64,000 bases of DNA from Ancrocorticia sp047602305. GTDB lineage: Bacteria; Actinomycetota; Actinomycetes; Actinomycetales; Actinomycetaceae. The position numbers were made by a program, and so were the translations under genes. The stretch lies in the NCBI GenBank assembly GCA_047602305.1, contig JASGHO010000001.1:3224001-3288000 (forward strand). Reading direction: 5' to 3'. Positions 24,916 to 33,555 of this stretch are shown here, in pieces (position 1 is the stretch's first letter; each line of letters starts with the position of its first letter). Below the pieces are notes generated by a model. That model saw only the letters and a list, made by a program, of their open reading frames with translations, was not told the origin of the DNA and searched no databases.

Positions 24916-25977
24916 ATGCCCGACGTAGTACTGCAACACATTGTCAAGAAATATGACGGGGCGTCCGAACCGACAATCCGCGACCTCAACCTGACGATTC
25001 CCGACGGCGAATTTATCTGCTTGCTCGGCCCCTCGGGTTGCGGAAAGACCACAACGCTGCGCATGATCGCGGGCCTGGAGCACCCCACCGGCGGGAAGAT
25101 CACCTATGGTGACAAGGTGTTCTCGGACGTGGCGGCGGGCGTTTTCGTTCCGGCCGAGAAGCGCGACTTGGGCATGATGTTCCAGTCGTATGCGCTGTGG
25201 CCGCACATGAAAGTGCGCGACAACATCGAGTTTGGCCTCAAGATGAAGAAGGCGCCGAAGGCCGAGCGTGACGCCAAGGTGGCGGAGATGGAGGTGCTCT
25301 TCCGTTTGGAAGGCATGCTTGATCGCTACCCCTCCGAGCTCTCCGGTGGACAGCAGCAGCGCGTGGCGCTTGCGCGTATGCTCGCCGTCAACCCCAGCCT
25401 GCTTCTCCTTGACGAGCCGCTCTCCAACCTGGACGCGGCGCTACGCCTGGAGATGCGCGCCGAACTCAAGCGGCTGCACAAGGCGCTTGGTTGCACGATC
25501 ATCTTCGTGACACACGACCAGTTTGAAGCGATGAGCCTCGCCACCTCGATTGTGGTCATGGCCGATGGTGACATCATGCAGATGGCTGCCCCGCTGGATG
25601 TTTACCACAAGCCCTCCGGGCAGTTCGTGGCGACCTTCGTGGGCAACCCGCCCCTCAACGTCTTCTCGGTGAAAGAGCACCCGAAGGTGGCCGCGTGGGC
25701 AGGTGCGGGTAGCGGAACGCACAATGTTGGCATCCGCCCGGAGGCGTTGGAAATCCACGACTCTGAGGGGCCAGGACGCATCGAAGCAACCATCGATTCG
25801 ATCCAGCCCAACGGAGCAGACTGCATCACCACCGTCATCGCCGACGGCATGACGTTGTTCGTTCTCTCCACGGAGGTGCCGTCCGCGCCAGAAGGAGGGA
25901 AGGTGTGGCTCGCAGTGTCCGCGCACGGAGTCCATGCGTTCTCGGAGGAAGGCGCCACCATTGAACCCTCCCGCTGA
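24916..25977 (+). CDS. ABC importer ATP-binding protein
   Basis: A 353-residue ATPase. Walker A is LLGPSGCGKTTTLRMIAGLE, the Q-loop reads MMFQSYALWPH, the signature is LSGGQQQRVALARML, Walker B is LLLLDEPLSNLDAAL and the switch His lies in IIFVTHDQFEA. A C-terminal TOBE-type domain (about 245-350) is present, as in iron-, putrescine- and sugar-type importers. The ATG at 24916 is 1 nt after the permease stop, with GGGAGG as ribosome site; an in-frame ATG six codons upstream is inside the permease gene. Energises uptake through the fused permease. Confidence 0.9.
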   Translation: MPDVVLQHIVKKYDGASEPTIRDLNLTIPDGEFICLLGPSGCGKTTTLRMIAGLEHPTGGKITYGDKVFSDVAAGVFVPAEKRDLGMMFQSYALWPHMKVRDNIEFGLKMKKAPKAERDAKVAEMEVLFRLEGMLDRYPSELSGGQQQRVALARMLAVNPSLLLLDEPLSNLDAALRLEMRAELKRLHKALGCTIIFVTHDQFEAMSLATSIVVMADGDIMQMAAPLDVYHKPSGQFVATFVGNPPLNVFSVKEHPKVAAWAGAGSGTHNVGIRPEALEIHDSEGPGRIEATIDSIQPNGADCITTVIADGMTLFVLSTEVPSAPEGGKVWLAVSAHGVHAFSEEGATIEPSR

Positions 25978-26084
25978 CGAACGGGATGAAACCTGCGCCT
26001 ACGTGGCCGCCGGCCCTGATTTTTGCATCGAGAACTCCGTGTTGGCACATCTTTTGGAACTAGTTGGAACTGAGGAAAAACACT

Positions 26085-26774
26085 ATGAGTGAGCCATCCA
26101 CGACAGGATCTCTGCTGGCTCTCTGGGACATTGATGGGACTTTGCTGTCACCCGCGGGCGGCGGCAATGAGGATTACGAACTTGCTATCGCGCGAGTGTT
26201 CCCCGATGCCCAGTTGCCCGATGTACACACCCACGGAAAGACCGATCGCCAAGTAGTCGAGGAGTACTTGGAGGGAGCGGGCCTGGATAGGGCCGACGCC
26301 CCGCTCGTCTTCGAACAGCTTGACATCATCTCTCAGAAATATCTCACCGATGGGGGTCGGATTCCTGCGCTTCCCGGTGTTGAAGAGGCGCTCGAGCGGC
26401 TCACCGCCGCAGGATTCTCCAACGGGCTGCTCACCGGAAACACCCCCGCCCGTGCCATCAACAAGCTGTCCGGAGCGGGCCTCGACACCACGAAGCTCTC
26501 GTGGGCGGAGTCCTTCTTTGGTATCAACGCTCCCCGCCGCCCGGTGGTCACGGCAAACGCTCGCAAGCGTTTCCCCGGCCGGACGATCGTCATCATCGGT
26601 GACACCCCACTTGATGGGGAGGCCGCCAACGCCGCCGGTTTTGCCTTCATTGGCGTGACGACGGGAATGTTCGATGCCGAATCCTTGCAAGAGGTTGGGG
26701 CACACCTTGTTATCGATGATCTGGTGTCGGGGATAGGCGCTCTCGAGGCTGCGCTTCTCGAGCTGAGTGCCTGA
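26085..26774 (+). CDS. HAD family hydrolase (phosphoglycolate phosphatase-like)
   Basis: A 229-residue haloacid dehalogenase superfamily phosphatase with a helical cap. Motif I is LALWDIDGTLL, motif II GLLTGNTPARA, motif III falls around VTANARKRFP, and motif IV IIGDTPLDGEAANAAGF. It is about 107 nt downstream of the ABC ATPase and in the same direction, so it may be the last gene of the importer operon and act on the imported compound or its product. The ATG at 26085 has GAGGAAAA upstream. The 3' end with its stop codon is duplicated just downstream. Confidence 0.82.
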   Translation: MSEPSTTGSLLALWDIDGTLLSPAGGGNEDYELAIARVFPDAQLPDVHTHGKTDRQVVEEYLEGAGLDRADAPLVFEQLDIISQKYLTDGGRIPALPGVEEALERLTAAGFSNGLLTGNTPARAINKLSGAGLDTTKLSWAESFFGINAPRRPVVTANARKRFPGRTIVIIGDTPLDGEAANAAGFAFIGVTTGMFDAESLQEVGAHLVIDDLVSGIGALEAALLELSA

Positions 26775-26797
26775 ATAAAATGGAGCTGAGTGCCTGA
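26760..26797. repeat. tandem duplication of the HAD gene 3' end including the stop
   Basis: GAGCTGAGTGCCTGA occurs at 26760-26774 (last codons and TGA of the HAD gene) and again, identical, at 26783-26797, a 23-bp period. The bases after each copy (ATAAAATG and GAAAAAATATG) are also similar. Confidence 0.9.
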
Positions 26798-26809
26798 GAA
26801 AAAATATGC

Positions 26810-26863
26810 GGCGGTGAGAGCGAGCTATGCGCCAATAATGGCGCTCACCTCGCTCTCACCGCC
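26810..26863 (+). terminator. terminator with nested hairpins after the importer operon
   Basis: An outer perfect 15-bp stem (26810-26824 with 26849-26863, GGCGGTGAGAGCGAG) encloses an inner perfect hairpin GCGCCA-ATAA-TGGCGC (26829-26844). It marks the end of the importer and phosphatase transcription unit. Confidence 0.75.
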
Positions 26864-27008
26864 ACAAAATCACACGACCCCCATTACTTGTTAATGCCCC
26901 ACCCTAGCCCGCGATCTGTGATAGTTGTTGCAGGCGGCGCAATCTTCAAGCTGTACGCTCAGGTGTCGCAGCACGGAACGGAATGCCGAACGAGCGAAAG
27001 GTGGCGCT

Positions 27009-28358
27009 ATGGCAGTCTGGAAGAGGGACTCCGGGTGGATGACGCTCCGCAAGAGAGTCGTGGAATCCCTGAGTGACGGCGAGCGGCAGGTTGTCAACGG
27101 TGACGGCGTCGTCGATCTTCGCGATACCGACGACGACGCGGCGTCACCTGCTGTCGAAACTACCGTTTCCGCACCAACGATTATTGACGACGACGGCGCC
27201 GAACTTGCGAACGCCCCGCTCGCCGCTCCGGTGCCGCAAACACCCGAGGCTTCATACGGTGGGGTCTCCGCGGGGCTGACCAAGTATGGGCTCTCGGCCT
27301 GGTACCTCATCGGTATTGGACTCGTTGTTGGGTTCGTCATTTTTGCGACGGCCAAAGTGCAGATGGTCTTTATCGCGGTGTTCGTCGCCTTCGTGTTGAC
27401 CTCCCTCCTCAACCCCGCTGTACGGCTGCTTTCGCACTGGATGCCGCGGGCGATCGCCACCGCGATCTCGCTCTTGGGGACCTTCGTGTTCTTTGGTGGT
27501 CTGCTCTTCTATGTGGGGTATTCGGTCTCCGGAGAATGGAATGATCTCAGCGACAAGTTCTCCATCGGCGTCGCGCAGATCTTTGATTTCTTGGAGCGGA
27601 GCCCGATTCCTCTCGGCATCACGCACAAGGAACTCAACGAGAGTATCCAGGACATCATTGCCACGGGTGTGCAGTGGGTACAGGACAACGCGGGCAGCAT
27701 CGCCACCCAAGCCGTCAATTCTGCGGGAACGGTGGCGCTGGTCTTCACCATGCTCGCGCTCGCGATTTTCACCGCGATCTTCTTCCTGCTCTCGGGCAGC
27801 AAAATGTGGCTGTGGTTCATCAATCTGGTGCCCGCGAAGAACCGTGTGAATGTGCACCGCAGTGCAACCGCCGGATGGAAGACCTTCTCGGGTTATGCGC
27901 GCGGAACCATCATCATCGCAGTGACTGACGGGCTGCTCGCCCTCATCTGGCTGCTCGTCCTAGCGATCCCGCTCGCCGCCCCGCTGGCGGTCCTGGTGAT
28001 GATTGGCGCGGTTATTCCACTTGTGGGCGCGCCCGCGGCCATGGTCATCGCCATGATCGTGGCGCTCGCGGCCGAAGGAATCTGGAAAGCCGCCATTGTA
28101 GGAATCGGTATTGCTCTCATTGGCCAGTTCGAGGGGCATATCTTGCAGCCGCTCGTCATGGGCAAGCAGGTCTCCATTCACCCGGTCGCGGTGGCCGTGG
28201 GAGTGGCGGCAGGAACGTTCCTCGCGGGGCTCATTGGAGCCATCATTGCCATCCCGATCATTGCGGTGATCTGGGAGGTGTACAAGACGCTCCGGCGGCC
28301 ATCCGTGCCCGTCACCAACCTTGCTGAGCTGGAGGCGCGAATGCCCGCCGGAGGGTAG
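27009..28358 (+). CDS. AI-2E family transporter
   Basis: A 449-residue membrane protein of the AI-2E (YhhQ/PerM-like) family. Residues 1-65 are hydrophilic and acidic (GDGVVDLRDTDDD, IIDDDGAEL) and probably disordered. About eight membrane segments follow, with the large extracytoplasmic part typical of the family (DLSDKFSIGVAQIFDFLE) and the conserved end region around GAVIPLVGAPAAMV and IAIPIIAVIWEVYK. Family members export small molecules or act in ion homeostasis; a role in AI-2 export is shown for few. The ATG at 27009 has AAAGGTGG upstream; an earlier in-frame ATG is less likely. One GACGACGGCGCC word lies in the disordered N-terminus. Confidence 0.85.
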   Translation: MAVWKRDSGWMTLRKRVVESLSDGERQVVNGDGVVDLRDTDDDAASPAVETTVSAPTIIDDDGAELANAPLAAPVPQTPEASYGGVSAGLTKYGLSAWYLIGIGLVVGFVIFATAKVQMVFIAVFVAFVLTSLLNPAVRLLSHWMPRAIATAISLLGTFVFFGGLLFYVGYSVSGEWNDLSDKFSIGVAQIFDFLERSPIPLGITHKELNESIQDIIATGVQWVQDNAGSIATQAVNSAGTVALVFTMLALAIFTAIFFLLSGSKMWLWFINLVPAKNRVNVHRSATAGWKTFSGYARGTIIIAVTDGLLALIWLLVLAIPLAAPLAVLVMIGAVIPLVGAPAAMVIAMIVALAAEGIWKAAIVGIGIALIGQFEGHILQPLVMGKQVSIHPVAVAVGVAAGTFLAGLIGAIIAIPIIAVIWEVYKTLRRPSVPVTNLAELEARMPAGG

Positions 28359-28369
28359 CAGGTTAGAAG

Positions 28370-28401
28370 TCCCGCCAATAGGCCGTGGCCCATTGGCGGG
28401 A
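28370..28401. terminator. bidirectional terminator between convergent genes
   Basis: Arms TCCCGCCAAT (28370-28379) and ATTGGCGGGA (28392-28401), with a further GGCC...GGCC inside, lie between the rightward AI-2E gene and the leftward GNAT gene. Confidence 0.65.
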
Positions 28402-28405
28402 TCTC

Positions 28406-28954
28406 TTAGGCCAAACCCCACTTGATCGGGGTGACGGTGCCGTGCTTCCAGTCGCGACGCAGCACCGAGTAAGCCACGCTGGCCTTGTCCGGGGCGTCGT
28501 CCTCGGTGGGCCACGCCTCGCGATAATAGGCTTCCTGGACCCACCCGGCACTTTCGAAGATACGGCGCATCGGGATGTTGTCCTCGCGGGTCTGGCCTTC
28601 GAGCCGTGTCACATTGGGCATGGTCTCGAACACATGGTTCGCGATGGCGCGCAGGCTTTCCAACCCCAGCCCCTGGCCGCGTACGGCCTCGGACAGGCGT
28701 AGGTCAAAGAGCGGAGCATCATCGGAGAGATCTTCGAAGATGACGAGGCCGATGCGCCCCTTCCATTTCTCTTCGAGCCAGTAGGTGCGGTGGTCGTCGT
28801 CGTCATAACCACCGGCGGCGATGCGTTGGACCACCTGCTCGCGCGTGGGCTGGGCGTGGACGTGATATGGGAAGTAATTGTCGACCATGAAGTCCACGAG
28901 CGCCTCGCAATCGGCGGTATCAGTGGGGTCGAATCGGACGAGTGAGACAGACAT
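28406..28954 (-). CDS. GNAT family N-acetyltransferase
   Basis: A 182-residue acetyltransferase of the RimJ/RimL-like branch. The acetyl-CoA site is recognisable in LSEAVRGQGLGLESLRAI, followed by VTRLEGQTREDNIPMRRIFE and AGWVQEAYYREAW. The substrate amine is unknown. The ATG lies 6 nt after a -10 box TACAAT (complement of 28961-28966), so the message is probably leaderless. It stands alone. Confidence 0.85.
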   Translation of the reverse strand: MSVSLVRFDPTDTADCEALVDFMVDNYFPYHVHAQPTREQVVQRIAAGGYDDDDHRTYWLEEKWKGRIGLVIFEDLSDDAPLFDLRLSEAVRGQGLGLESLRAIANHVFETMPNVTRLEGQTREDNIPMRRIFESAGWVQEAYYREAWPTEDDAPDKASVAYSVLRRDWKHGTVTPIKWGLA

Positions 28955-29141
28955 GGCGAAATTGTAGCAAGGGTCACACTCGCATGTGCTGTCAACGCAC
29001 GGGAAGTGAAAGATTGCGTCGATGGATCGGGCTCAACGGCTCGCGCCGAACTGGGTTGGGAGCGCGGGAACCTGCAACCGACTCGGCTGAATCACAGGGA
29101 CGTCGATATCTGGGTTGGGGTGCAGAAACGTCCCTACCCGA

Positions 29142-29849
29142 TTAAATAGCGGGAACGTCCGCGCCGCACTGGGCGGCGAAGGCGTAGGCGATGCGGCGCC
29201 CGTTGCGGGCAACACGCTTATCGACAGCCTTGAGGACGCTGTAGTACGGCTCGGCGTCGTGTCCTTTGCCGACGTGCCAGTCTCGCAGCAGTTCCGGGCT
29301 TGCCTCGGGATGGAACTGGAGGCTGATGGCGGAGCCGTAGCGGTAGATCTGGTAGTTGTAGGTGGTGGAACTTCCGAGGAGCCGGGCGTCCTGGGGGAGG
29401 CGTTCCACGGCGTCTCCATGCGACTGATATCCCATGAGGACCTGGCCGCGCGAGACCGGGCCGATGATCGGATCGTCGACGGCGGCCTCGGTGAGAGTCA
29501 TCTCCACCGCGCCCCCTTCGAAGCCGTGCGGTCCGGGAACGGCGACGTGCCCGTGCAGCGCCTGGCTGAGGATCTGATGCCCGAGGCAGATGGCCATGAC
29601 GGGAATGTTGCGTGAGATTGCTTCGGCGAGTAGCCAGCCAACCGGCTCGATCCACGGATGGTCGATGCCGTCGTGGGCGCTCATGTGGCCACCGAGGAGG
29701 ATGACGCCGTCGGCGAGATCGTCAACTGACGGGACAGGTTCTTCCCACAGGCGAACCGTTTCCATGCCGAGTCCGCACTCGCTGAACCACATCCCGAAGC
29801 GATCGATAGGGCAGTCGGGATCGGGTTGCAGGATGGTTACGCTCGCCAT
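29142..29849 (-). CDS. class I glutamine amidotransferase
   Basis: A 235-residue stand-alone amidotransferase of the GMP synthase-like group (GATase1). The oxyanion and nucleophile motif is VMAICLGHQILSQAL with the catalytic Cys; His and Glu of the triad are in LQFHPEASPEL near residue 178. Such single-domain proteins release ammonia from glutamine for an amidating partner or hydrolyse gamma-glutamyl compounds. There is no partner gene next to it. A small inverted pair ACGTCCCT/AGGGACGT (29096-29135) downstream may end transcription. Confidence 0.85.
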   Translation of the reverse strand: MASVTILQPDPDCPIDRFGMWFSECGLGMETVRLWEEPVPSVDDLADGVILLGGHMSAHDGIDHPWIEPVGWLLAEAISRNIPVMAICLGHQILSQALHGHVAVPGPHGFEGGAVEMTLTEAAVDDPIIGPVSRGQVLMGYQSHGDAVERLPQDARLLGSSTTYNYQIYRYGSAISLQFHPEASPELLRDWHVGKGHDAEPYYSVLKAVDKRVARNGRRIAYAFAAQCGADVPAI

Positions 29850-30223
29850 GTTGTTAATTCTCTCAGGATTATCACCACAAGGCCGCCTTCCAGAGACGTG
29901 AGACTGCTTACCTGCACCTATATCTCCTGCTCAGGAGCGGTGAGTATGTCAAGGTCACAAACATTGAATGTCACGTTGACCTTGCATAATCGATTGATCA
30001 AGTGAAGATGGCCGGTTGAGGCGAACCAAGCCGCGGGTACTGACCGGGCGAGTAGTTGGGTACTGACCAGGCGGGCGCTCCGGCAAGGAGACGCCGAGTA
30101 CGCTGCCGACCACCGAGTTAGTGCAGGTCCCTTGCCTCGACTCCCGACTCTCGGTTGAATGAAAGCAGACTCGCGCGGCGATACGCGCGATAGGCGGCGT
30201 GGGCCCCGAGGAAGGACTCCAGC
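29850..30223. other. divergent intergenic region with inverted and direct repeats
   Basis: No gene is supported here. Two structures stand out: an inverted repeat CAAGGTCA (29950-29957) with TGACCTTG (29977-29984), which looks like an operator, and a 16-bp direct repeat GGGTACTGACCGGGCG (30035-30050) with GGGTACTGACCAGGCG (30058-30073), a 23-bp period. The right part carries the ribosome site (AAGGA) of the patatin gene. A long open frame across this region on the minus strand is a shadow of the patatin gene. Confidence 0.5.
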
Positions 30224-31309
30224 ATGAGGTTTGCCCTGGTTTTGGGATCGGGTGGTGCGCGCGGTTTCACCCATATTGGCGTGATTGAGGAGTTGAAGGC
30301 GCGCGGGCATGAGATCGTGACGATCTCGGGTGCCTCGATCGGTGCGCTGGTGGGAGGCTTGGAGGCGGCGGGAACCCTCGACGATTTCGCCAAGTGGGCC
30401 TCCGGTCTCAATCAGCGCACGGTGTTCCGAATGCTTGATTTCACGCTGGCGGGCTCGGGCTTGGTGAAAGCCGACCGCCTTCTTCAGGAGCTCAATCGTT
30501 TCGCTGCCGGTGTGAAGATCGAGGACCTCCCCATCCCGTTCACGGCGGTCGCCACCGATATCACGGCGGAACGCGAGGTGTGGTTTCAGCGCGGCTCGCT
30601 CATCTCCGCCATCCGCGCCTCGATCGCCATTCCCGGCTTCTTCACGCCGGTCATGATGCAGGGCCACGTGTTGGTCGACGGCGGCGTGTGCAACCCGGTT
30701 CCGATGGAGCCCACGCTCGCCATCCCGTCCGACGCCACCATCGCGGTGTCCCTTGCCGGCGGCTCGCCGGTGGTGGAGCCGCGCCTCTCGCTCCCCGACG
30801 CCAACGAAGTCTCCGAAGGGGAAGAGGTGCGCGGCTCCTGGTTCGAGCGTAGTTTCGAGGGCCTCCGCAACTCCGAGCCGGTGCGCTCGCTTCACTCCCT
30901 TTTTGCGAGCGCGGTTGATGTGAATCGGGACGACGACGGCGCCGCGGTCAAGAGTGCGAGTGTGGCTGAGTTGGGTGCGAATGCACTGGGCACGGAGCCG
31001 AAGGTCTTGGAGATGGGCGGGGTGGATGGGCGCCCGGGGATGCCACCGGTGACGATGACTGATCTGCCGGGAAGTGCCGATCTGGTGAGGCCGATTGATA
31101 TTGATATCTCCACCACCGAGGTGGCGTATCAGTCCATTTCCACGATGCAGAACATGATCGAGCGGTATCGGGCGGCTGCCAGTCCGGCCCAGATTCAGAT
31201 CACGGTTCCTCTGGTGAGTGCGGGAACGCTTGACTTCCATCGCGCCTCCGAGCTGATCGAACTGGGGCGTGAGCTTGCCAAGGACGCTTTTGATCGTGCA
31301 GGAATATAA
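30224..31309 (+). CDS. patatin-like phospholipase family protein
   Basis: A 361-residue putative lipid acyl hydrolase of the bacterial RssA-type patatin group. The oxyanion motif is LGSGGARGFTHIGV, the nucleophile Ser is in ISGASIGALVGG (GxSxG), and the dyad Asp in VLVDGGVCNPVP. The C-terminal third, after residue 200, is variable and acidic and contains NRDDDGAAVK, coded by a GACGACGGCGCC word. The core is complete. Intracellular; the lipid substrate is unknown. The start has AAGGA and fits the family exactly. Confidence 0.85.
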   Translation: MRFALVLGSGGARGFTHIGVIEELKARGHEIVTISGASIGALVGGLEAAGTLDDFAKWASGLNQRTVFRMLDFTLAGSGLVKADRLLQELNRFAAGVKIEDLPIPFTAVATDITAEREVWFQRGSLISAIRASIAIPGFFTPVMMQGHVLVDGGVCNPVPMEPTLAIPSDATIAVSLAGGSPVVEPRLSLPDANEVSEGEEVRGSWFERSFEGLRNSEPVRSLHSLFASAVDVNRDDDGAAVKSASVAELGANALGTEPKVLEMGGVDGRPGMPPVTMTDLPGSADLVRPIDIDISTTEVAYQSISTMQNMIERYRAAASPAQIQITVPLVSAGTLDFHRASELIELGRELAKDAFDRAGI

Positions 31310-31459
31310 TGAAATACGTATGACTATTCGAGGCCGTGAGGTGCGGTGAGCCCGGCGACGTAGCATGAGTTTTCTCCCCGAATGTCTCAGAAGGAGCCGC
31401 ACGTCATATATTGTGGGGCTGGGAGTTGGGGGTGGTGAGCAAACGCACCATAGCAGGGG

Positions 31460-31488
31460 TTCAAAGCTGGCTCGCACACCAGTAATCT
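31460..31488 (+). promoter_or_regulatory. promoter of a leaderless MFS transcript
   Basis: -35 TTCAAA (31460-31465) and -10 TAATCT (31483-31488) are spaced 17 bp, and the GTG start codon at 31497 is 8 nt after the -10. Transcription would therefore begin at or next to the start codon. Confidence 0.6.
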
Positions 31489-31496
31489 AGCTAATC

Positions 31497-32891
31497 GTGC
31501 TTGCAAACTACTCCGATATTCTCAGACTCCACAATGCCTGGAAATTCTCGCTGGCGGGCTTCATCCTGCGCCTGCCGATGTCGCTCGTGGGCATCTCGAC
31601 CATCCTTCTGGTGAAGGCCGAGTACGGCAACTACACCCTTGCCGGTGCGGTGAGCGCAGCGAACATGATTGCCCTGGCTATTGGTGCCCCGATTCTTGCG
31701 CGCCTTGTTGACACTCGCGGCCAGCGCAAGGTGATGGCTCCCGCCTTGACGATCTCCGCGCTATCGCTGATCGGCCTCGTGGTGACCGCGGTGTCCCATG
31801 GTCCGGCAGTGCTGCTCTTCCTTTTCGCCATGGCTGCCGGCGCCACCTGGGGTGCTCCGGGCGCCCTGGTGCGTTCTCGCTGGATGAAGACTGTCGATTC
31901 GCCGCGCCAGCTCACCACCGCCTACGCGCTGGAAGCGGCGGTTGACGAGTTCACCTTCATCGTTGGCCCCATCCTTGCCACGCTACTGGGAACGCTCGTT
32001 CATCCTGCTGCGGGACTCATTCTCGCAATCACCTTCCTCAGCGTGGGCGGCTTCCTTTTCCTCTCGCAGACCGAGTCCGAGCCCGCGCCTACGCCGCGTG
32101 TCAAGGGTGAACCCATGCCCTCGGTGATGCTCAACCCGGTGGTTATCGCACTCGCTCTCACCTATGTGGGTGCCGGTTCCATGTTTGGCGCCATTGACGT
32201 GTCCGTCGTCGCCTTCACCGAGTTCCACGGGGTTGCCGCCTTCGCTGGCTCGCTCCTGGCACTTTTCGCGCTTGGTTCACTCACCGCCGCTCTCATCTAC
32301 GGCTCGCGCACCTGGCGCCAGCCACTGTGGAAGCTCTTCGGTATCGGCATCACCCTGCTGGCCCTCGGCGCCACCGCGCTTCTCGCGGCCGCCAACGTCT
32401 GGCTGCTCGGCCTCATCCTGCTCCTCACCGGCCTGACCATCGCCCCCACCATGACGAATGTCAACATGATCGTTGCCAAGGTGGTTCCCAAGCGTCAGCT
32501 CACCGAGGGACTCACCTGGATGTCCACCGCCATGAACATCGGCACCTCGCTGGGTGCCGCCGCAGGCGGTCGCGCCATCGATGCCTCCGGCGCCGATGGT
32601 GGATTCCTCGTGGTTGTGGGAGCCGCCTGGCTCATGGTCCTCCTCATGCTGGCAGGCTTGCCGCGCCTGCGCCGCGACACCGTGCGAGTCGAGACCGCCG
32701 AGCGCAACGAACGCCTGCGCGAACTCTTGGGAGAGGAACAGAAGCGCGCTGAAAATACGGTGGCGGCGGACGTCGTCGTCGACAAAAATGCTGGTGACGG
32801 CGCTACTCTCGTGAGTGATCCGCGCAACCTGGACGGCGATTCCCGTGAGCGTTCGAGCGCCGCCGCGCCGGTCTTCGTGGCGGGGAGCTGA
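31497..32891 (+). CDS. MFS transporter
   Basis: A 464-residue major facilitator with about twelve membrane segments. The conserved loop between segments 2 and 3 is present as ARLVDTRGQRKVM. The cytoplasmic tail after residue 405 is long, charged and low-complexity (AERNERLRELLGEEQKRAEN and following). The group resembles sugar-efflux or drug-efflux proteins of actinobacteria; substrate unknown. The GTG start follows the promoter above with no ribosome site. The GNAT gene begins 3 nt after its stop, so they are co-transcribed; a shared role in resistance or detoxification is possible. Confidence 0.82.
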   Translation: MLANYSDILRLHNAWKFSLAGFILRLPMSLVGISTILLVKAEYGNYTLAGAVSAANMIALAIGAPILARLVDTRGQRKVMAPALTISALSLIGLVVTAVSHGPAVLLFLFAMAAGATWGAPGALVRSRWMKTVDSPRQLTTAYALEAAVDEFTFIVGPILATLLGTLVHPAAGLILAITFLSVGGFLFLSQTESEPAPTPRVKGEPMPSVMLNPVVIALALTYVGAGSMFGAIDVSVVAFTEFHGVAAFAGSLLALFALGSLTAALIYGSRTWRQPLWKLFGIGITLLALGATALLAAANVWLLGLILLLTGLTIAPTMTNVNMIVAKVVPKRQLTEGLTWMSTAMNIGTSLGAAAGGRAIDASGADGGFLVVVGAAWLMVLLMLAGLPRLRRDTVRVETAERNERLRELLGEEQKRAENTVAADVVVDKNAGDGATLVSDPRNLDGDSRERSSAAAPVFVAGS

Positions 32892-32894
32892 ACC

Positions 32895-33515
32895 ATGGAA
32901 TCACGAACGCACATGAGCGATGCCGGAAATATCCAGAAGGCGCGCCGCCGCGATATTCCCGCGCTCGCGAAACTGCTCACAGAAGGTTTTGCCGACGACC
33001 CGCTGCTCGCCGAGTACGTAGCGCGCTCGCGCGACCCGGAGCTGGCCCTCGAACGATTCTTCACCACCGAACTGGAGAAGTTCTATATCCCGCGCGGGGT
33101 GGTGGACGTGGTGAAGCACGAGGGGATCCTCAAGGGTGCGGCGCTGTGGGTGAGTCCGGATGCGCCGATGCGGCGCCGTGACGAACTGCGGATGCTCCCG
33201 GGCCTGGTGCGTGCGCTTGGTCGCAGCCTGCCGCGGGCGATGCGCATTGATATGCATGACGCCGCAGCGGTGCCGGGTTTCCCGCACTGGTACCTGTACA
33301 CGATCGTGGTGTCGCCGCGGGCGCAGGGCCAGGGCATTGGGGGCATGCTGCTCGATCACGGGATTGAACGCGTGGGCGACTACCCGATCTACCTTGAATC
33401 CACCACGCCCGGCTCGCGCAAACTGTACGAGCGCAAGGGATTCTTCCCGCTGGGCGTGATTCCCTCGCCGAGTCAGTCGCCGGAAGTGGGGATGTGGCGT
33501 CCCGGGCGGATCTAG
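32895..33515 (+). CDS. GNAT family N-acetyltransferase
   Basis: A 206-residue acetyltransferase. The N-terminal part matches the family (RRRDIPALAKLLTEGFADDP) and the acetyl-CoA loop is seen in IVVSPRAQGQGIGGMLLDHG, followed by YLESTTPGSRKLYERKGF, which is typical of small-molecule acetyltransferases. It starts 3 nt after the MFS stop. A second ATG six codons in (MSDAGN) is an alternative start. The acceptor is unknown. Confidence 0.85.
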   Translation: MESRTHMSDAGNIQKARRRDIPALAKLLTEGFADDPLLAEYVARSRDPELALERFFTTELEKFYIPRGVVDVVKHEGILKGAALWVSPDAPMRRRDELRMLPGLVRALGRSLPRAMRIDMHDAAAVPGFPHWYLYTIVVSPRAQGQGIGGMLLDHGIERVGDYPIYLESTTPGSRKLYERKGFFPLGVIPSPSQSPEVGMWRPGRI

Positions 33516-33555
33516 TAGCTCTCGCCGTGATGTGTGTAATGCTCGTTCGGAGCCT

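Noticed and set aside
29918..31477. 519-codon minus-strand frame over the patatin gene
   Set aside because: No recognisable domain; the patatin nucleophile and Asp motifs are on the plus strand.
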